This document shows positions 23,993 through 33,505 of a stretch of 45,910 nt of DNA, piece after piece. Location of the stretch: the NCBI GenBank assembly GCA_001724265.1, contig MEDY01000243.1:1-45910 (forward strand). Direction: 5' to 3'. Position 1 is the stretch's first letter. Every line of letters begins with the position of its first letter. The position numbers and the translations under genes were made by a program. The DNA comes from Rhizaria sp. SCN 62-66 (Eukaryota; Rhizaria, unplaced). Under the pieces are notes generated by a model that did no database searches, was not told the DNA's origin, and saw nothing but the letters and a program-made list of their open reading frames with translations.

Positions 23993-25353
23993 TTTTAGCA
24001 CAGACTGTGTTGTGAAAGAGAGAGGCGGAGATTGATAAGCGACGGGCATAAGATCAAAAGGAAGGATTTGTGAGAGAAAGTCAGCAATAAAAAGAAGCAT
24101 TTCGTCAAAGGCACTTTACTAAGTGATGGAAAAAGTAAAACAATCTACAATACAAGGAACTGTAACGCTTTGCCTTGCATTTTCATGAGAAGCATATGGT
24201 GCAAGGGATGCGGCGATGACGACAGAGATACATTCTGCCGTTCGTTCCGAGCCCGATACAGGGCACAAAACGCGCAGTGAGGCACAAACAACTCTGAATC
24301 AAGATAGAACAGAGATGGTGTGATCATAGCAGCGAAGTATTACCCGGTAACGCGCACAGGAAGAGGGTGTTTGTGTTCGGAAACAAAAGCGGCGAGCGAC
24401 GTCGCTTGCTCCTACGAAACCCCATCGAACTTTGGAGACACGATTTCAGGCACACAAAACGCATTTGTTCAGCACACAAAAAAGCTTGAAGAACATTTTG
24501 GAGGACCACGTGCGCTATGAATACAAATTCAACACCTGTAACCAGCGTGAAGCGCTTAATCATTCAAAGTTCATCAACCCCCTTGAGAGCTACTCTCTGT
24601 CCGCTCGAAGGTGCGGCTAATCTTTCTTGACGCGGCCACAGTCCGTCGGTCCGTCGACGTCGACCTGCCTGCACTCAGGCTGAAGGAACCCGAGGAGAGA
24701 TTGCGTGTTTTGACATGCATAATCAACCTGGATTGCCTTGATATTTTGTTTTGTGGCCAAAAAGAATGCATTGTGCGGTGGCAATAAAAAATACTTGTGT
24801 TGCTTCCGTCTGTGGATTGAAAAATAGAGTCTTTTGGGAAAAGGTAAATTCAAAGGAGCGCGGTTCCTTAAGAAAACACTTGATATATCGCGACATACGC
24901 AAGATCTCAAAAATAAAAAGATGTTTTAACATTGCAAAATGCACGGGCTACCCTGCAATGCAGGTTAAATTGATGTGCCTTTCATATCTTTTCAGAAATC
25001 ATTCATGCGAAGCTATAATGATGTTCGCAAGAGCGACGTAGACGCAACTACTACTAGGACTGCACGCGACTACCACAAGTTCAAACTCATGTAAAAATCA
25101 CATGAGTGTACAGAAAATCAACATATGTATTCTATTAAAGAGCTTTTTTTCTCATATCATCAATGGTCTCGAGCATCTCCTCACTCGAACAAACCCTCCC
25201 GTTCTTACCACAAGCAAAATGCTGGTCCAGATATTTTACTGATGAGGACTCTGAAACACGATGACTTCACTGGCACCACATGGCTTCGCATAATACGCGT
25301 GATATATCCCCCCTGAAACACTCTCGTCCTATTCAAACAAGCGGTGTTGACTC
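23993..25353. other. Long intergenic gap, no gene seen
   Basis: These 1361 bp lie between the protease start and the gamma-tubulin stop. They are AT-rich, with only short frames lacking the codon bias of the real genes. They must contain the protease promoter. No tRNA or repeat was recognised. Confidence 0.5.
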
Positions 25354-27942
25354 TCAAAAGTCGTATCCGTAGGGGTTCTTGTTGCTCGGCGGCACGCGCC
25401 CGTCACCGCTTCCAGCGCCAGCGCCACTGGAAGGGGCGGCGGCGGCAGCGGCGGCCCTGTTCTGCGCCATGTCAACAGCGCTGAGGCCCTGGGGTCCGCC
25501 GTTGCCGCCGCTGTGCAGCGCAAGCCCCGCGAGCCTGGCGTTGACGCCGAGCGCGTCGTGTCCTGCGCCGGCGGGGAAGTCGACGTGCGTGCCCTCGGTC
25601 CCGTCGTCCTCGTACTCGTCGTCGCCGTCGCCGTCGCCGTGGTCGTCGTCACCGTAGCCGTCGTCGTCGCCGTCACCACCCTGGCCGTAGCCGTCGTCGT
25701 CGTCGCCGTGCGCGGCGTCGGGGTTCCAGTCCAGGTAGTCGGGCCGCTCGGCGGCGCGATACTCGTCCACGAGCGTGTGCGCGACCTCGCGCGCGTCGTC
25801 CAGCTCCTCCAGTCCCTCGGCAAACAGCGAGCCGCGCCCACGGTAACCGTCCAGGAACGCGTTGCGGCGCCGCAGCAGGTCGTACTGCCGCAGCGACTTG
25901 AGGAACAGGCTGTGGATCGCAGTGTTGTTGGCCATCATCAGCCCGGACACGCGGTGCGAAGACTGGGTATCGTCGCAAACAAACAGAAGACAGATTGGTA
26001 AAGAGCAAAGAATAAGCATAAAATAAGATAAACAATCCATATTAAAACAAAATATCAAAAAAAAAGTTCCTAATAGAACACAATAAAAGTGCATTTTGGG
26101 AGCCTTCTATGACCATATCGTAGTTTTCTTCCTCAGTTTGTTTGCCTTATCGTTTGGACGTACGTGAACGAAGGGCGACTTCTTGGAGATAGTGACCTGC
26201 ACGCTGGCGGGGCCCCAAGGAATAAAGCGCGCAAGACGGCGCTCACGCACGCGCTGCAGCGCCTTGTGCACGTCTCCGGGGTCCACGTCGCCCTGTCAGT
26301 GTGTAGCAAGAAAAAACAAAGAATACAGATCGATCGACAAGAATTAAAATGAGAAAAAGATAAAATAAGATCATATCAACATGAGACTGTTTGAAAATCA
26401 CATCGAGTTACAAATAACACAAAACTACATTAGTTTAATAAGAAAACACAACAATATTAGCGACTAACGAATAACGCATACCTGGATGACGTTGAGGATG
26501 GAGAGGTAGAGCCCCTTACGCGTGGGGCACGACACCATCGTGTTCTTGGGCTGCAGCAGGCGCGACATGACGTCGTACACGGAGGTCTTGCGCACCGAGC
26601 TGGCGCCGTTATCGCCCGTCAGCGGCGTGTAGCCCGTCAGCAGGAAGTGGCAGCGCGGCGTGGGCACCAGTCCGCCGACGAGTCCGGCCAAGTCGTTGTT
26701 GGTGTAGCCCGGGTACCGCAGCGTCGCCGTGGCCGTGGCCATGACGGTCGACACAAGCGCGTTGGTCTGGCTAAAGGTCGGCGTCGCCAGGTGCAGCCGG
26801 TCGGCCGCGATGCGGTTCAGCGCCGCGTTGTCGAGCACGATCACGCAGTCGGCGTTGAGCGTCAGCCGCTTCAGCGTCAGCACGCTGTTGTACGGCTGCA
26901 CCACCACGTCCGAGCTCTCCTCGTGGTTGGGGAACACCGAGTACGTCTGGATGACCTTCTTCGGGTAGCGGTCGCTGATGGCCTCAAGCAGGAAGGAGCC
27001 CATGCCGGAGCCCGTGCCGCCGGCGATCGAGTGGCAGAGCTGGAAGCCCTCGAGCGAGTCTGCGCCGTCGGCCTCGCGGTCGAGCGTCTCGATCACCTCC
27101 TCGGCCACGGACTCAGCCAGCGCGTAGCCCGCGGCCCAGTTGTTGCCCGCGCCGCCGCCGTCCTTATGTACGAACACGTTCTCGGGGTTGTATAGCTTGC
27201 GCTGCTCGCCAGACATGATGCCGTTGATCACGCGCGGCTCCAGGTCCAGCAGGATCGACCGCGGGACATAGTGGTCGTCGTCAGCCTGAGCAATCAACAG
27301 TGCAGTTACATACAGAGAACATGGAACAATACAAGATCGAGTGAGTTAAGCTAAAAATGAGAATTATCGAGACTATACAACAAGATGAGGATAAATTCCG
27401 CGCTAAAATCACAATAGAACTTAGCTTAAGTCTTAAATATAGTCATTATCAATCAGTGCTTATCGTTTTAGCTTTGTTTTCCTTAGCTTTGTTTTGCTAT
27501 GTTTGAGCTTATAAGAGTTAAGACGTACCTGGTAGAAGAAGACATCTTTGCGGTCGTTGCTCTGGGCGGCAAAGTCGTGGAGAATGCCGTCGAGGCTGAT
27601 GCCGTGCTCCTCGCACAGACGCTTCCAGAACTCAGTGCCGACTGCACACAGAGACAAGAGCGATAAAGACAAAGTGTAATCATTGCAAGAGCGAGATAGC
27701 GAGAGAAATAACAAAGTGGGTTGTGAGCATTGTTGTAGTCCAATAGAGCAAAAATGTTGAATTAGATTCAGAGGCAAGACTAGACAGTTGCGCACAAAAT
27801 CATTGCATGGTGTGGCTCTAAGCAAGATGCTAGTGGCACAGCGGCTTTGAGATATGCGGAGAACACAAAAGATTTCAAGGAGTTTTGACGCACTTTGGTT
27901 GCCGCACTGGCCGACCTGAAGAGTAATAATCTCGTGAGGCAT
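25354..27942 (-). CDS. TUBG1: Gamma-tubulin with extended acidic C-terminal tail
   Basis: Gamma-tubulin nucleates microtubules at organising centres. Exons are 27942-27894, 27641-27529, 27285-26482, 26292-26164 and 25962-25354. Introns are 252, 243, 189 and 201 nt (donors GTGCGT, GTACGT, GTATGC, GTACGT). The product has 567 residues and a TGA stop. Gamma-specific landmarks include [18 protein letters not shown] (Ile split by intron 1), [28 protein letters not shown], the GTP-binding [38 protein letters not shown] and [12 protein letters not shown]. The usual body ends at RPDYLDW. About 123 more residues follow, first Asp/Gly/Tyr-rich ([10 protein letters not shown]...), then Ala/Gly-rich, ending NPYGYDF. 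Known gamma-tubulins are about 450 residues, so this tail is unusual. It is in the same exon as conserved sequence, so it is not a splicing guess. Confidence 0.96.
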
Positions 27943-28913
27943 TGTTGTGTGATGTTATAGCTTCAATGAGCGCGTGTGAAGTGTGTTTCTGTGTGGACTA
28001 CAACTCTGAAGCGAAGGCGCGCGCGTTGTGCGTGTGCTTTAGTGTACGAAGTCAGGAACCAGCTCTCTGACGCGGATGCAGTAGTAGCAGGTGTAACAAA
28101 GCGTTAAAAGTTGAAGTGGTAGCGCAGGCTCGTGTTCTCAACAACAAACAACAGCAACACAGGAGCAGTCGCGAAAGATCACGGGTGCGTGCACAGCTAA
28201 AGCGCGAACGAAGAGAGACGACTGGAAGAGGATAACAAGAGACGGGAAAGACAAAGTGAGCGCGCAAGCAAAGGAAAGCATAGCGTATGCAGCGGAATAG
28301 CAGTGATAGACGTACACGCAACGACTGCGGGGCAGGCGGTCGCTAGCAAGGAGCAGCGAAGACTAGCGCGGGAGCTGTGCGATGCTGAGTGGTGGCGGTA
28401 AGAAAGAGGCTGCAGAGGGGAACAAATACAGTGAAACACAAAAATAAGATTTGATTAGGTATAGAAGCATGTAGTTAACCAGCGTTAAAGTGTCAATACT
28501 CTCATAACGAGTTCAGGTATGCGTGGGGAGAAAGGACGAATTCAAACTTGGAGGCGCTCGGTGTGTGGAGGGCGCGCAGAATCGGACAAGAGTGATGCGA
28601 GATAACGCGTTCGACAGTTGAAATAGCATTTTACATCCAATCACAAATATGTGTCTGAATAATCATAGTTAAATTTTAGCTCCAGATAGCGATCACAATG
28701 CCGTTTACCACGAGTCTATTACAATGCGTCTCAACCGAGTGCTCTCGCTTGCTTTTGGTTTGACCGAAAGCCCATCTTCCACCAGTTTCAAGCGTCACCT
28801 ATTTTATATGTAAGAACAATACGAGCCTTCTAAGATATAATTGTAACTTTTTATTAACACATGTTGCGTTCGTCTTCTTAGGCGTTGTTCTAGGTCTTCA
28901 TATCCTCGGATTA
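27943..28913. other. Divergent promoter region, no gene seen
   Basis: These 971 bp separate the gamma-tubulin start from the start of the acidic protein. Purine-rich, moderately AT-rich sequence occupies 28000-28450. Short frames exist but none is conserved or biased like the real genes. Confidence 0.45.
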
Positions 28914-30008
28914 ATGCAGAAGCCTGGAAACGGCCCCAAGCGGCCCCCTCTGCTGGCCGCCGCTCTCTTCGCCGCAGCTGCTCCAGCCGCGCCCCACGAC
29001 GGTTCCGATGTTGACTGTGACAGCGATGACGACGGCTTGCGGACTCCCTACGACTTGAGCTCCTCTTGCGACTCGTCACGCTTCGCTACCCCTGATCCCG
29101 AGGCTGCCGCTGCAGCTGCTGCTGCAGCTGCTGCCGCTGCCTCGGCGGCTGCAACATCAACACAATCAGCTGCAGAGACCGCAGTCAATGCCTCTACTGT
29201 TCCTGTGACTGATATCAAGTTCGCAACTGCAAGCAGCAGCATCTTCAGTCCCGACCACAGCGATCACGACGAGGACGACGGTCTCGCCGGCATCAGCAAC
29301 TACTACGAAGACAAGCATAACAACAGCAAGATCACTGCTCCTGCTGTTGCTGCGACCCCGACTGCGACTACGACGAGCAGCGCCTTAATCGCCGGCAGCA
29401 GTCACAAGGAGGAGGACCTGGAGGAGTTTCTCCGCGACTACGGCGGCGGCGACGACGACGACGACGACGAGTATCTGAACGAGTTGCACGCGATGAATGC
29501 GGGCCTGGTGTTTGTCTCACAGCCGCAGGCCCCTGTGCACAGTCACGCCCGCAATCACAGTGACAGCTGGAGCGACAGCAATCACAACCACGACAGTGAC
29601 GCTGATGATGGCAGCGGTGTTGATGACAAGGATCATGGTGACGATGAGGAAGAAGAAGAAGAAGAGGAGGAGGAACAACAGCCAAAGCTCAGCACCAACA
29701 CTGGCAGCGGCAGCACTACAGCCCCAGCCAGTGACCATGACCGTGACCATGTGGATGGCAGTGACCGTGAGCCCAGCGAGACCGCCAGTGACGGCGAGCC
29801 TGACTCTCTGGACGCTCTGGACGCTCAGGACACTCAGGACGCTCTGGATGCGCTGAGCGCTTTGGGCGTTTTGGGGGAGCCGGTGGAGGACGCCGAGGCC
29901 GCCGCGGCGGGCATTGAGCGCGTGCTGCCGCTGTGGCGCATCTTCGAAGAGTCGGACGGCTCTGGTGCTGAAGACTCCAGTCAGAACAACAACCACCACA
30001 ACGACAGC

Positions 30009-30081
<73 letters not shown>

Positions 30082-30389
30082 GTGTCAAGAGTAAGAGCAA
30101 GAGTGCTGAGTTTGGCGATCGCAGTGACAGTGAGTTTGAGTACAACAGTGGCAGCGACGGTGACGACGGTGACGGCGACACTGCCAGCGCAATCAACAGC
30201 AAGGAGACTGGTGTGAAGAGTAAAGCGAAGACGCGTGCCAGCACGTATGACGCCGAGTTCTTCGGGACTTCGGACGACGATGCTGATGATGACGCTGGCG
30301 GTGACGACTTAGATGAGGACTTGGGCAAAGTCCTTGAAAACGACAAGCAATACGCCAAGTGGAAGCAAATGTTGCGTCACCTGCGCTAA
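28914..30389 (+). CDS. Acidic low-complexity protein with poly-Asn tract
   Basis: This single-exon gene of 491 residues runs from ATG 28914 to TAA. No family is recognised. The composition is dominated by Asp, Glu, Ser, Asn, Ala and His: an Ala run near residues 60-78, Asp-rich GGGDDDDDDEYLNE near 180, a Glu run near 245, a 24-Asn run at residues about 366-389, and another Asp-rich patch near 440-465. The only ordered-looking part is the last 20 or so residues (KQYAKWKQMLRHLR), a likely short basic helix. It is probably intrinsically disordered. Coding status rests on a long open frame with strong GC and codon bias between AT-rich flanks. Confidence 0.7.
30009..30080 (+). repeat. (AAC)24 microsatellite coding poly-Asn
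   Basis: Twenty-four perfect AAC codons. The absence of AAT interruptions indicates a young, slippage-prone repeat. Confidence 0.92.
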
Positions 30390-30794
30390 TAAGCTTCACA
30401 AGCAACAAGCGACCATCTGGTCTCTCTGACGATACTTAATGATGACTTGATACTTAGACTAACCCGTACTCAAATGAAACTTAGAAACTTGATCGTTGTT
30501 CGCTTCGTGCGCAACTCACTGCATGGATTGATGTTGATGAATACTAATACAAAGCAAATGTTACTTCACTTCTCGCGTTATTAATATTAAGTAATAAGAG
30601 TTGTTGTGACAATGCATCATCAGCAGCAAAGTGAGGAGCGGATACGGCACAAATACTGTGCTACGTGTACGCATAGCACATCAATGGCACCTCGGAGTAA
30701 TATTAAAGTCTTACGGGCACTGCGGGTGAGCGCGGGGAATCGCGCGGGGATCCAAAAAGGTAAGTGCGCGGCATAGTGCGGCGCGGGGCTAAAC
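30390..30794. other. Intergenic, no gene seen
   Basis: About 405 bp lie between the acidic protein's stop and the tRNA terminator. The first part is AT-rich; about 30725-30790 is GC-rich. Nothing coding is recognised. Confidence 0.45.
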
Positions 30795-30802
30795 AAAAAA
30801 AA
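30795..30802 (-). terminator. Pol III terminator of tRNA-Asn
   Basis: A run of eight T on the minus strand starts four bases past the 3' end of the tRNA, the usual RNA polymerase III stop signal. Confidence 0.85.
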
Positions 30803-30805
30803 TAC

Positions 30806-30878
30806 GCTTCTGGCTGGGCTCGAACCAGCGACCTTGCGGTTAACAGCCGCACGCTACTACCAACTGAGCCACAGAAGC
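30806..30878 (-). tRNA. tRNA-Asn (GTT anticodon)
   Basis: This is a 73-nt cloverleaf without an intron and without encoded CCA. The acceptor stem GCTTCTG pairs with CAGAAGC. The anticodon stem TGCGG/CCGCA closes the loop CTGTTAA with anticodon GTT. The T arm is GCTGG/CCAGC with loop TTCGAGC. Internal Pol III promoters are clear: A box TGGCTCAGTTGG (30871-30860) and B box GGTTCGAGCCC (30826-30816). It decodes AAC directly and AAT by wobble, and AAC is the codon expanded in the neighbouring poly-Asn gene. Confidence 0.97.
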
Positions 30879-31386
30879 ATCTACTTAGATTTCCTAGTTA
30901 TAACTATCAAATGTAAGTATTTGGATGTGCCGCGGTCGAAATTTTATATATCAATATCAAATAAAAACAACAAGGTGTTTAGCTTTAGAATAGTTTCGTA
31001 TGTAAACAATATTAGATAAAAACAATAAACCTAAAAAGCCTATGTGTCATAATTAGCATCGATATATTCAGGGATTTTTAAGTGTGCAATATAAAAAAAG
31101 AAAAAAATGTTCATCGTAATCATTGATCATCAAGTCCAGTTAAGCTAGCCCAGTCACGTTGGATATCTGTAAACCTAAGATTTAGTTCAAATTCGATTAT
31201 GGGGAGATCTTTGTTTGTTTACATCAGCGTATGTATTGTTTGATTCTATATATCGCATCATTCTGATTGAATGACCAGCATTTTCATTCCTCATCACTGT
31301 CACAGTCACAATTTTGTTGCTCACAGTCACAACAAATAAGCTTAATATATTCCACTTGCTCACAGTCAATTTTCACGGTTTCTTCC
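30879..31386. other. Intergenic, AT-rich
   Basis: About 508 bp lie between the tRNA 5' end and the stop of the zinc-finger gene. They are strongly AT-rich, and no gene is seen apart from the short repeats at 31299-31370. Confidence 0.5.
31299..31370. repeat. Three short CACAGTCA direct repeats
   Basis: Related copies lie at about 31299-31315, 31317-31333 and 31355-31370, sharing CACAGTCA, two of them preceded by TTGCT. They sit just past the stop of the minus-strand zinc-finger gene, within its likely 3' UTR. Function is unknown. Confidence 0.45.
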
Positions 31387-32997
31387 TCAGGGGCCGCCGA
31401 CGGTCCAGCCGAAGGCGAGCGCGGCGCCGTCCCTGGCGGCCTCGAGGCTCTCCAGCTTGTCGCCGAACCCGAACGCGCTGCCGGGCGCCGCCGAGGGGGC
31501 CAGGTGCGCTTTGGGCCGGCCCGCGAGGTGGTTGTTGTTGACGACGCCCGTGCGCTTGCAGACCTCGTCCAGCAGGCGGCCCACGGTCCAGCGCTTGTCG
31601 GCCCAGACCACCGCGCGCAGCCCCGCGCGCACAAGCGCGGGCGGCAGCCGCACAGTGCCTGTGACCGCGGCGGGCGCCGTCGCGGCCGTGGGCAGCGCGG
31701 CGGCGGATGGGAAGCGGATCACGAGGCACACGCGCGACGCGATGGGGATGGCGCTGTCACCCACGGCCTCCTGCTGCAGCTTCTGCAGTGCGGAGCCCGT
31801 CGCGCGCGCCCCGAAGCGGCCCTCGGGCGCCGGCAGGTACGACACAGGCTCCGCGGGCGCCGCCATCGAAGTCGCAGTGGCAGTGGCTGTGGCAGCGGGG
31901 GATAGAGCGGGCGGCAAGCCGGGCGACGGCGAAGGGGAGATCGCGGGCGACATAGCCGGAGACCTGCCTGAGGCCGGAGACAGCAAGTGCGGCGGCGTCC
32001 GCGAAGCAGAAGCAGCGAGGCTCTGACCGGGAGCGGAGAGAATCGGGCGGCTTAGGTTCGGCACTGAGTACACTGGCGGCGCCGCGCTCGCAGTAGTTGC
32101 GGCCGCAGCCGGAGCATTCGTCGCGCTCGTGGGGGGAGCGGGGCCGTGCGCCACACTCGCACTGGCACTAGCGTTGCGATGCTGTTGCTGCTGTTGTTTC
32201 GCTTGGATTTCGCTCTGCCTAGCCTCGCGCTTAATGCGCAGCTTCTCAAGCAGCGCCTGCGAAGCTGACTTGATCGTGCCAAAGAGGCCTCCCTTGCTAT
32301 CCTCAGCGCCTGCCCCTGCGCCAGCATTGGCAGCGGCAGCGGCAGCGGCGCCGGCCTTGCGGTTGGCGACGAGCGCCGCGCGCGCGTCCCGCGCCCGCTG
32401 CGCGTGGGCCGACGCGGCCTGGTCGCAGTGATGATCGTCGGGGAAGCGGTGCGACAGACAGTAGTTGCCAAAGCACTTGGGGCACTGGATCACCGAGAGC
32501 TTGTCGCGGTTGGCGCAGGAGCCCGCGTCGCAGTGCCAGGCCTGCCGCAGCGCGCGGCGTTGCTCATCGGAGAGCGCGAGCAGGTGCTCTTTGCAGCCCG
32601 ACTGGATGTGGCGGTCCACGAACTCGTCCTTGGAGCCGTCGCGCGGCACGCGCACAAACTGCGCGCACACGGGACAGCGCGGCATCGAGTTGACGGTGGA
32701 GATGTCCTCGACGCAGGCGTGGTGTGTGAGCCCGAAGTGGTCCAGACAGTAGTATTTGTCGCACTTGTAGCAGTGGTGCGGCAGAAAGTCCAGCTGCTTG
32801 CATTCGGGGTCCGCGCAATGGCGGCCCACTTCGATCAAACCCTCGCCAGACTGCGCGCGCGCAAGCAGGTCCACGGACACGGGCGCTGCGGGCGCCTTGC
32901 GCGGGTCTGAGCCGTCGGGGTTGATGTTGAACTTGAAACCCGCGGATGGGTCGTCGTCGTCCAGCGGAGATTTCTCTTTGCCTTTGTAAAAAGCCAT
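31387..32997 (-). CDS. AN1-type zinc-finger protein with C-terminal ubiquitin-like domain (ZFAND1/ZFAND2-like)
   Basis: This is a single exon of 536 residues ending in TGA. The ATG at 32997 (MAFYKGKEKSP) is the first after the AT-rich leader. AN1 finger 1 spans residues about 56-100 (HCADPECKQLDFLPHHC...YYCLDHF). A CPVC...DRHIQSGC block follows (about 108-135), then AN1 finger 2 at about 155-192 (CDAGSC...CPKCFGNYCLSHR). A long Ala/Gln/Pro-rich linker leads to a C-terminal region (about 420-536) with KRWTVGRLLDEVCKRTG and SLEAARDG, which fits the ubiquitin-like domain of ZFAND1/Cuz1. Relatives link p97/Cdc48 and the proteasome to ubiquitinated clients during arsenite or proteotoxic stress. 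The finger pair with the CPVC block is ZFAND2-like, while the C-terminal domain is ZFAND1-like. Confidence 0.88.
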   Translation of the reverse strand: MAFYKGKEKSPLDDDDPSAGFKFNINPDGSDPRKAPAAPVSVDLLARAQSGEGLIEVGRHCADPECKQLDFLPHHCYKCDKYYCLDHFGLTHHACVEDISTVNSMPRCPVCAQFVRVPRDGSKDEFVDRHIQSGCKEHLLALSDEQRRALRQAWHCDAGSCANRDKLSVIQCPKCFGNYCLSHRFPDDHHCDQAASAHAQRARDARAALVANRKAGAAAAAAANAGAGAGAEDSKGGLFGTIKSASQALLEKLRIKREARQSEIQAKQQQQQHRNASASASVAHGPAPPTSATNAPAAAATTASAAPPVYSVPNLSRPILSAPGQSLAASASRTPPHLLSPASGRSPAMSPAISPSPSPGLPPALSPAATATATATSMAAPAEPVSYLPAPEGRFGARATGSALQKLQQEAVGDSAIPIASRVCLVIRFPSAAALPTAATAPAAVTGTVRLPPALVRAGLRAVVWADKRWTVGRLLDEVCKRTGVVNNNHLAGRPKAHLAPSAAPGSAFGFGDKLESLEAARDGAALAFGWTVGGP

Positions 32998-33505
32998 AGA
33001 ACTATTGTGGAGGAAAGAAGACAAGAGAATGAAATGTTTAATGTTCGTTCACGTGTGGCATATGCGTGGTATTGCTTAACAGCTTTGTTGTGAGGCTGTG
33101 GAAACGCTGATGTGGAAGTAAGGACTGGAGCGGTTTTGACCGTTCACTCGAAATGCCGAAAAAGTTGCATAGACGCACTTTACAAGCGCCAATAAAAACA
33201 AAATTTTAAGAAAATAATATAAAATAAACTTTAAACACAATGGCGTATGATTGATGGATCTCTACGATAAAGATGCCTGGTATTGCTCATTTTAATTTGT
33301 TGCTGCGACCCCCTTGACTGAGGGTCACCACAAACGGGAAATCGATCCTTCTGGTCGAGTTCTTTTTCGGTTTCAAGTTACAGCGGTGTAATAACAGTCA
33401 TAAAAGGAATGTCTATCGTGAATCAACGTATTTTATTGTCTATATATCGCATTTTAAGTATATTTTAAGCTATTTAACAATGTATCACTGACATATCCAT
33501 CCAAT
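32998..33505. other. Intergenic, AT-rich
   Basis: About 508 bp lie between the zinc-finger start and the stop of the acetyltransferase, both leftward genes. No other gene is seen. Confidence 0.5.

Noticed and set aside
22976-23998. A 340-codon open frame on the plus strand opposite the whole protease gene
   Set aside because: It is a mirror of the protease's C/G-ending codon bias. The product is Gly/Val/Asp-monotonous with no domain, while the minus strand has a complete catalytic set.
24320-25316. Several short frames in the gap before gamma-tubulin
   Set aside because: AT-rich, no codon bias, no recognisable motif and no splice signals linking them.
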